Of a stretch of DNA of 64,000 bases, positions 59,933 through 64,000 are shown piece after piece (within the stretch, counting starts at the first letter, position 1; each line of letters opens with the position of its first letter). The DNA is from Pseudoalteromonas phenolica. Its GTDB lineage: Bacteria; Pseudomonadota; Gammaproteobacteria; Enterobacterales; Alteromonadaceae. Position numbers and translations under genes: made by a program. The notes beneath the pieces were generated by a model that saw only the letters and a program-made list of their open reading frames with translations, was not told the origin of the DNA and made no database searches. The DNA is taken from NCBI RefSeq assembly GCF_005886345.1, contig NZ_PNEC01000002.1, positions 38,155 through 102,154 of the forward strand. Direction: 5' to 3'.

Positions 59933-60634
59933 GTGCAAAACCAAACACTTCAGAGATTCATTTCTTATATAAAGTCACAACAAGTAGATAAACTGCCTGA
60001 GTTTTATAGCCAGCTTAGCGACTCTGATTGCGTGATTGTATTAAAGTTCTGTTTCGAGCAGGCAATAAAGAACCAAGAGACCTACATATTCTTTCAAGAC
60101 CTTTGCAAACAGCTAATTACAACAAAAGAAGTACTTCCTGAAGGGCTGATCACTGGCATTAATACACTAGAGCGACTGGCATTTTTCTCGAATGCACTCA
60201 CTGAAATTGAGGGCTATAAGCAAGCTAACAGACAAGGCAACACGGTTATTCATGCGCTTTGCTCTAACGCTCAGCAAACACAATGGCCGTTTAACTTTTT
60301 AAGGTCTCTTATGCTATTTGAAAGAAATGAATCACTTGCTCACGCTCTTGGGCATAAGAATCATCAAAGCATGCGCCCTATCGATTGTTATCTTGCATTT
60401 AATCATAACTTAGCCACATTGCCAGATCATGAATTTACTGCTCTTTTAGCCCTTATTGAAATACAGTCAAAAACGTCTCAGCAAAGCGAACCGGGTCTAT
60501 TACATGCGATATGTCAGTTTTTAGTTAAGGAGAAAGTAAATGAACAGCTAGACAATGTGCATCAACGCGTATTACTCATCGCTAGCTGTTTTCAGACACG
60601 TGTTGAAACCGTGTGTACACTTTTGAAGATTTAG
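59933..60634 (+). CDS. Unrecognised protein with ankyrin-like segments
   Basis: I do not recognise the family. The open frame runs from 59822; I favour GTG 59933 (233 residues) because the earlier part overlaps the promoter zone shared with the divergent kinase and TATAAA-like sequence lies at about 59900. The protein is helical and soluble. KQANRQGNTVIHALCSN and SEPGLLHAICQFLVK have an ankyrin-like GNT.LH pattern. No signal peptide or catalytic motif is visible. It converges on the transporter gene and overlaps it by 4 bases. Confidence 0.55.
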   Translation: MQNQTLQRFISYIKSQQVDKLPEFYSQLSDSDCVIVLKFCFEQAIKNQETYIFFQDLCKQLITTKEVLPEGLITGINTLERLAFFSNALTEIEGYKQANRQGNTVIHALCSNAQQTQWPFNFLRSLMLFERNESLAHALGHKNHQSMRPIDCYLAFNHNLATLPDHEFTALLALIEIQSKTSQQSEPGLLHAICQFLVKEKVNEQLDNVHQRVLLIASCFQTRVETVCTLLKI

Positions 60635-61533
60635 GCCTTTTCAACCGCTTCTAGCTTGTTTCGTTTGATATACTTATCGCCAAACTGATAAAGAAATAAG
60701 CTAAGCAATATCATAGTGCCGCCAATTAAAAGCGATGACGTTAAAACTTCATCATTCAATAACGCGCCCAGACTTACTGCAAAAACAGGGGTGATCAAAG
60801 TCGTCAGGGCAACTGTGCTTGCCGGTAATTTTTGCAGCACATGAAAATAAGCTAAGAACCCTAACAATGAGCCAAAAAGTGCCAAGTAACCCGTTGCTAA
60901 AATAGACTTCATTTGCCATTGCTCATAATTAATCTCACCACCTGCTGCTAACCAAATCATTGCAAAAACAGGCGTCACAAATGCCAATGCTCCTAGCGTT
61001 GTTGCCATTGGGTGGATTGCAATTGGTACTGTCTTTATCATGACGCCACTTAAACTAAAACTTGTTACTGCCATGAGCACATAGATAATCCCTTCAACAG
61101 GTACATCCAATTGCTGAATTTGCGTTTTACACACTAAAAACAAGCCGAGTATAGAGAACAATAAGGCAATTAGTTTGACGGGTGTAAAAGCGTGTTCTGA
61201 TAATATTTTTTGCGCAAAAAGACCCGAGATTATTGGCGCAAGGCCAAACACAAGAGAAATCACACCGGAAGGCACAGTCTGAGCTGCCAAATAGCTGAAA
61301 AGCATACCCACTACTATGCCAGCAGCAGAATAGAAATATAACAAGCAGGACTTTTTCGACCACGGCACATGTATTTTTAGAGTAAACACAGTGATGATGG
61401 CAAGCACCAATGCAATCAACATACGTAGAAAAACACTTAGTGTCGGTGGCATAGTCTCGGCGCTCCAGACAATACCAAGCGGTGTTGTTGACCAAACTAA
61501 GATCACAAATAGATACGACCCCTGCACGGGCAT
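60631..61533 (-). CDS. EamA/DMT-family transporter
   Basis: Start 61533 (MPVQGSYLFVILVWSTTPLGIVWS) with AAGGA eight bases upstream gives 300 residues, the family norm. Ten hydrophobic segments in two EamA halves can be traced (for example LSVFLRMLIALVLAIITVF; LISLVFGLAPIISGLFAQ; GIIYVLMAVTSFSLSGVMI; LTTLITPVFAVSLGALL). The family exports metabolites or amino acids; the substrate is unknown. Confidence 0.9.
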   Translation of the reverse strand: MPVQGSYLFVILVWSTTPLGIVWSAETMPPTLSVFLRMLIALVLAIITVFTLKIHVPWSKKSCLLYFYSAAGIVVGMLFSYLAAQTVPSGVISLVFGLAPIISGLFAQKILSEHAFTPVKLIALLFSILGLFLVCKTQIQQLDVPVEGIIYVLMAVTSFSLSGVMIKTVPIAIHPMATTLGALAFVTPVFAMIWLAAGGEINYEQWQMKSILATGYLALFGSLLGFLAYFHVLQKLPASTVALTTLITPVFAVSLGALLNDEVLTSSLLIGGTMILLSLFLYQFGDKYIKRNKLEAVEKA

Positions 61534-61643
61534 AACTTTTCCTTGGGAATAAAACATTGAAGAGGGCGAAATTATACTGACTAAAATGCTCAAATGTTAT
61601 CGCTATATTAGTCTTATCAAACAGTTTTATGTAACGATACATT

Positions 61644-61685
61644 AATGAAGATAATAACTGCTTTAATGAAGATAATAACTGCTTT
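61644..61685. repeat. Tandem duplication, two 21-bp units
   Basis: The unit AATGAAGATAATAACTGCTTT occurs twice in direct succession, with no mismatch, in the gap between the transporter and the small membrane protein gene. A copy-number variable site is possible. Confidence 0.85.
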
Positions 61686-61753
61686 AATCAACATATACAT
61701 CTGATAGACATATCTGCAATTTTTAATATCATGACCCTTCATTCGGAGGAAAC

Positions 61754-62122
61754 ATGACAATTACCGTCTATATCATCACCGCTGTTCTTTTCAAACTATC
61801 AATTCTTGGCTTTGGCATATTATCTGTAGTGACTGCTTTTATTGGCTTGCTACTTTTAAAAGTCATGCACAAAAAACTTTCAGAGTTATTGATAATTAGG
61901 TTTAGTAAAAAGTTTAAAATAGCACTTTGGGGGCACACCAGCGTTTACATTGCTTTTATCGGAAAAATGCTATTTATTGACGACTTCAGTGATGTTCCTA
62001 CATTTCTGGCCAGTCATCTTGTTATTCACCATATGGTAAGCGCCTTAATTGCTGCGACTTTAATGATTATGAGCCTCAGAACTTACAACCAGCTTAAAGT
62101 AAGTAACTCGAATACGAATTAG
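61754..62122 (+). CDS. Small integral membrane protein
   Basis: The 122-residue protein has a good Shine-Dalgarno (GGAGGAAAC) before its ATG. Three or four membrane segments are seen: about 5-37, 54-74 and 82-108. A basic loop (KVMHKKLSELLIIRFSKKFK) lies between the first two. I do not recognise the family. Confidence 0.65.
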   Translation: MTITVYIITAVLFKLSILGFGILSVVTAFIGLLLLKVMHKKLSELLIIRFSKKFKIALWGHTSVYIAFIGKMLFIDDFSDVPTFLASHLVIHHMVSALIAATLMIMSLRTYNQLKVSNSNTN

Positions 62123-62177
62123 ATAAAATAAAGAATGTCACTCACACTTTTAAAACCCAAATCTAGTGGTGAGTGGT

Positions 62178-63784
62178 ATGAATAAAAAGTAGGGTTGCGG
62201 TCCCTATAATTTTAGGTATTTCTTTAATCTTAGTTGCAAATACATTCAGCATCTTAAAACTTGAATTTTTGATTTGGGATTACTATTTCTTAGTCAACAA
62301 AAGCCAGCAACGCATTACTCTAATTTCCAACGCAGAATCATCTTTCAAAAGCTAAGTTCAAGCATGGAAAAACCTTCTACTCAGAAATGAAGAAAAGTAT
62401 TGGCAAGAATTCCTTTCTCTTCATAAAAGTGTGCAGAAAGATTTGAAGCAACTGCAAACTTTTGAAGAAGGAGGTTGGACTACTCGATTTATTAATCAGC
62501 ACCAAGCTATGCTAAAAGCTTATGAGAAAGCTCAGAGGAGCTTTGTTCTAAATAAAAACTATAAACAAGGCGATACAATGGTAAGAGGCATTGACAGAGA
62601 TTTTGCTCAAGAACTTATAGACAAAAGAAGCGCAGTAACTAAGCACTTTATTGAGGTCCAAAGCAACCTAGAACAACAGCAATCTATTGTTATGACTGTC
62701 TATCCAATAATGTCATTCTTCATAGCGATAGTTGCAATAGTCGGTATTCTACTTTTTATACACAAAGCAATTATCTTACCTCTTCGAAACTTAATAGATA
62801 AAACAGTTGAGATCTCTAATGGGAAATATGTTTTGCACATGGATTACCCTTTCAATGATGAAGTAGGTCAACTCAGTCAAGCCATAACGGAAATAAAAAA
62901 TCATATTGTTGAAGCTATCTCAAACATATCTGTTGTAAAATGAGAAGTTGAAGATGCATTTGAAGCGAATAGATCACGTTAGTAATGAAATAAGCAGAGG
63001 ATCAGAAGAACAAGTCGCATGTTCTCAAACTATGGAAAGTACCATTAATGGATTATCTGAAATTGCATTAAGGTTGCAAGGGCTTACTCAACAAGCTTTG
63101 CAATCAACTACCCCAGTTACACAAAAAGCGAATAACTGCGGAATTACTATGGAGCTGTCGGCTAATAGCATGAAGGAGCTTGTTAGAGAGGTAGAAAATA
63201 CATCGATCGTCATCGACTCTTTAGAATCCAAAGCTGCAAGTGTTAGCGGTGTACTCGATATGATTGGTTCTATCGCAGAACAAACTAACTTACTCTCACT
63301 CAATGCCGCAATCGAAGCAGCAAGAGCTGGAGAAGCAGGCAGAGGCTTTGCTGTTGTGGCAGATGAGGTAAGAAGCCTTGCTTCTAAAACACAGAAATCA
63401 ACAATGAGTATTACCTCTGTTATAAATGAGCTTCATGCTACATCAAAACAGGCTGTAGCTGCAATGCAGCATGAAATTAAAATAACAGCTGATAACGTAG
63501 AGAAGAGCCAAGATGCACAAATAGCATTGAAGGAGATTCTCCAAGAAATGGAGCAAATGAAAAGTCTAAACCAGCAAGTTACAGACTCTGCCAGTGAGCA
63601 AACAAAGATATCAGAAACTCTTCATAAAACATTAATTCAACTCCAAGTTATTTCTGACGATTATAAGAAATTGGCGTAAATCGACAACGTATCCCGTACT
63701 GTGGCAAATGCAAATCGAGACCTAACGAAAATGGTTGAAGACCTAAGACGTAACCTATCCCATCAAGAAGCAGAGCTTTTTTAG
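62178..63784 (+). pseudogene. Methyl-accepting chemotaxis protein, decayed
   Basis: The remains of a chemoreceptor of about 530 codons. The start MNKK runs into TAG; a one-base shift in the A5 run at 62184-62188 restores RVAVPIILGISLILVANTFS (membrane segment 1). A TAA interrupts that frame at about 62353. The next part (62431-62943) holds the ligand domain, membrane segment 2 (MSFFIAIVAIVGILLFI) and HAMP, then TGA and a frame change. The signalling domain (62948-63679) keeps the hairpin [32 protein letters not shown] at 63677 precedes a further 34 in-frame codons. Four lesions make a working receptor implausible. Confidence 0.88.
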
Positions 63785-63810
63785 GATTTAGTTTAAAGTT
63801 GATAACGACG

Positions 63811-63938
63811 AATTATGCACAAGGTGAAGTCAGCTAGTTTAGCTTGAGTTGAGGCCTTATTTATTAACTATTATGAAAAGTGTTTCAGATTGAAGAGAGT
63901 GGCTACTGTGAAGGCTGCTCTCTTCACCTTGCGCTAAT
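63811..63938. repeat. Inverted-repeat-bounded 128-bp segment
   Basis: AATTATGCACAAGGTGAAG on the left is nearly the reverse complement of CTTCACCTTGCGCTAATT on the right; 12 of the central 13 positions pair. Inside, GAAGAGAG and CTCTCTTC form another stem. It could be a small non-autonomous element (MITE) or a strong structured 3' end behind the chemoreceptor remnant. The last 62 bases of the window show nothing more. Confidence 0.4.
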
Positions 63939-64000
63939 TCATCTTTTTATCACAATGCATCACCTCATCACTGTGCAGGACGATTTAGCACCCTAAACGC

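Overview
The window reads as a chromosomal segment of a marine gammaproteobacterium with a polar flagellum, most likely Pseudoalteromonas or a close relative. This is inferred from the FlrA/FlrBC sigma-54 flagellar hierarchy, several tandem flagellins, an AT-rich backbone, and the mltD-gloB-methyltransferase-rnhA-dnaQ-tRNA-Asp order known from gammaproteobacteria. Species identity cannot be fixed without a search.

Layout. (1) 1-8232, minus strand: fliJ (cut by the window edge), fliI, fliH, fliG, fliF, fliE, then flrC and flrB. (2) 8400-10934: an insertion of non-flagellar genes between flrB and flrA: tag (DNA glycosylase), a sigma-70-like factor with a small membrane partner, and an alpha/beta hydrolase placed 3 bases behind flrA. 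Copies of a palindromic repeat flank this patch. (3) 10938-13329: flrA, master activator, and a short divergent flagellin. (4) 13497-27078: a sugar island carrying ptmA, ptmB/legF, ptmF and ptmE homologues, a methyltransferase, a FemAB/GNAT-like protein, legI, legG, an FAD oxidoreductase, legC, legB and a Maf-type flagellin glycosyltransferase. This is a near-complete GDP-route legionaminic acid pathway sitting between fliT and flrA. (5) 27164-33532: fliT, fliS, fliD, flaG and three full-length flagellins. (6) 33850-44611: flgL to flgB, split by terminators and promoters into flgBCDE, flgFGHI and flgJKL. (7) 44756-49972: cheR, cheV, flgA, flgM, flgN, flgP, flgT. (8) 50100-57614: peroxiredoxin-glutaredoxin, seven tandem tRNA-Asp genes, a conserved membrane protein, dnaQ, rnhA, a methyltransferase, gloB, mltD. 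(9) 57658-64000: a BaeSR-like two-component system, an unrecognised protein, an EamA transporter, a small membrane protein and a decayed chemoreceptor gene.

Regulation can be read from the DNA. GG-N10-GC sigma-54 sites precede flrB, fliE, flgB, flgF, flgJ, flgP, flgT and one flagellin. TAAA-N15-GCCGATAA-like sigma-28 sites precede two flagellins and flgM. The sugar island carries two good sigma-54 sites of its own, before maf and before the FAD oxidoreductase, which suggests that glycan synthesis is timed with hook-basal-body assembly.

The most interesting items are: the sigma-54-wired legionaminic acid island with three unassigned tailoring genes (FemAB-like, methyltransferase, FAD enzyme) and no classical LegH; the seven identical tRNA-Asp genes, each enclosed by its own private inverted repeat; one sigma-54 flagellin beside two sigma-28 flagellins; and the palindromic repeats around the insertion that splits flrA from flrBC.
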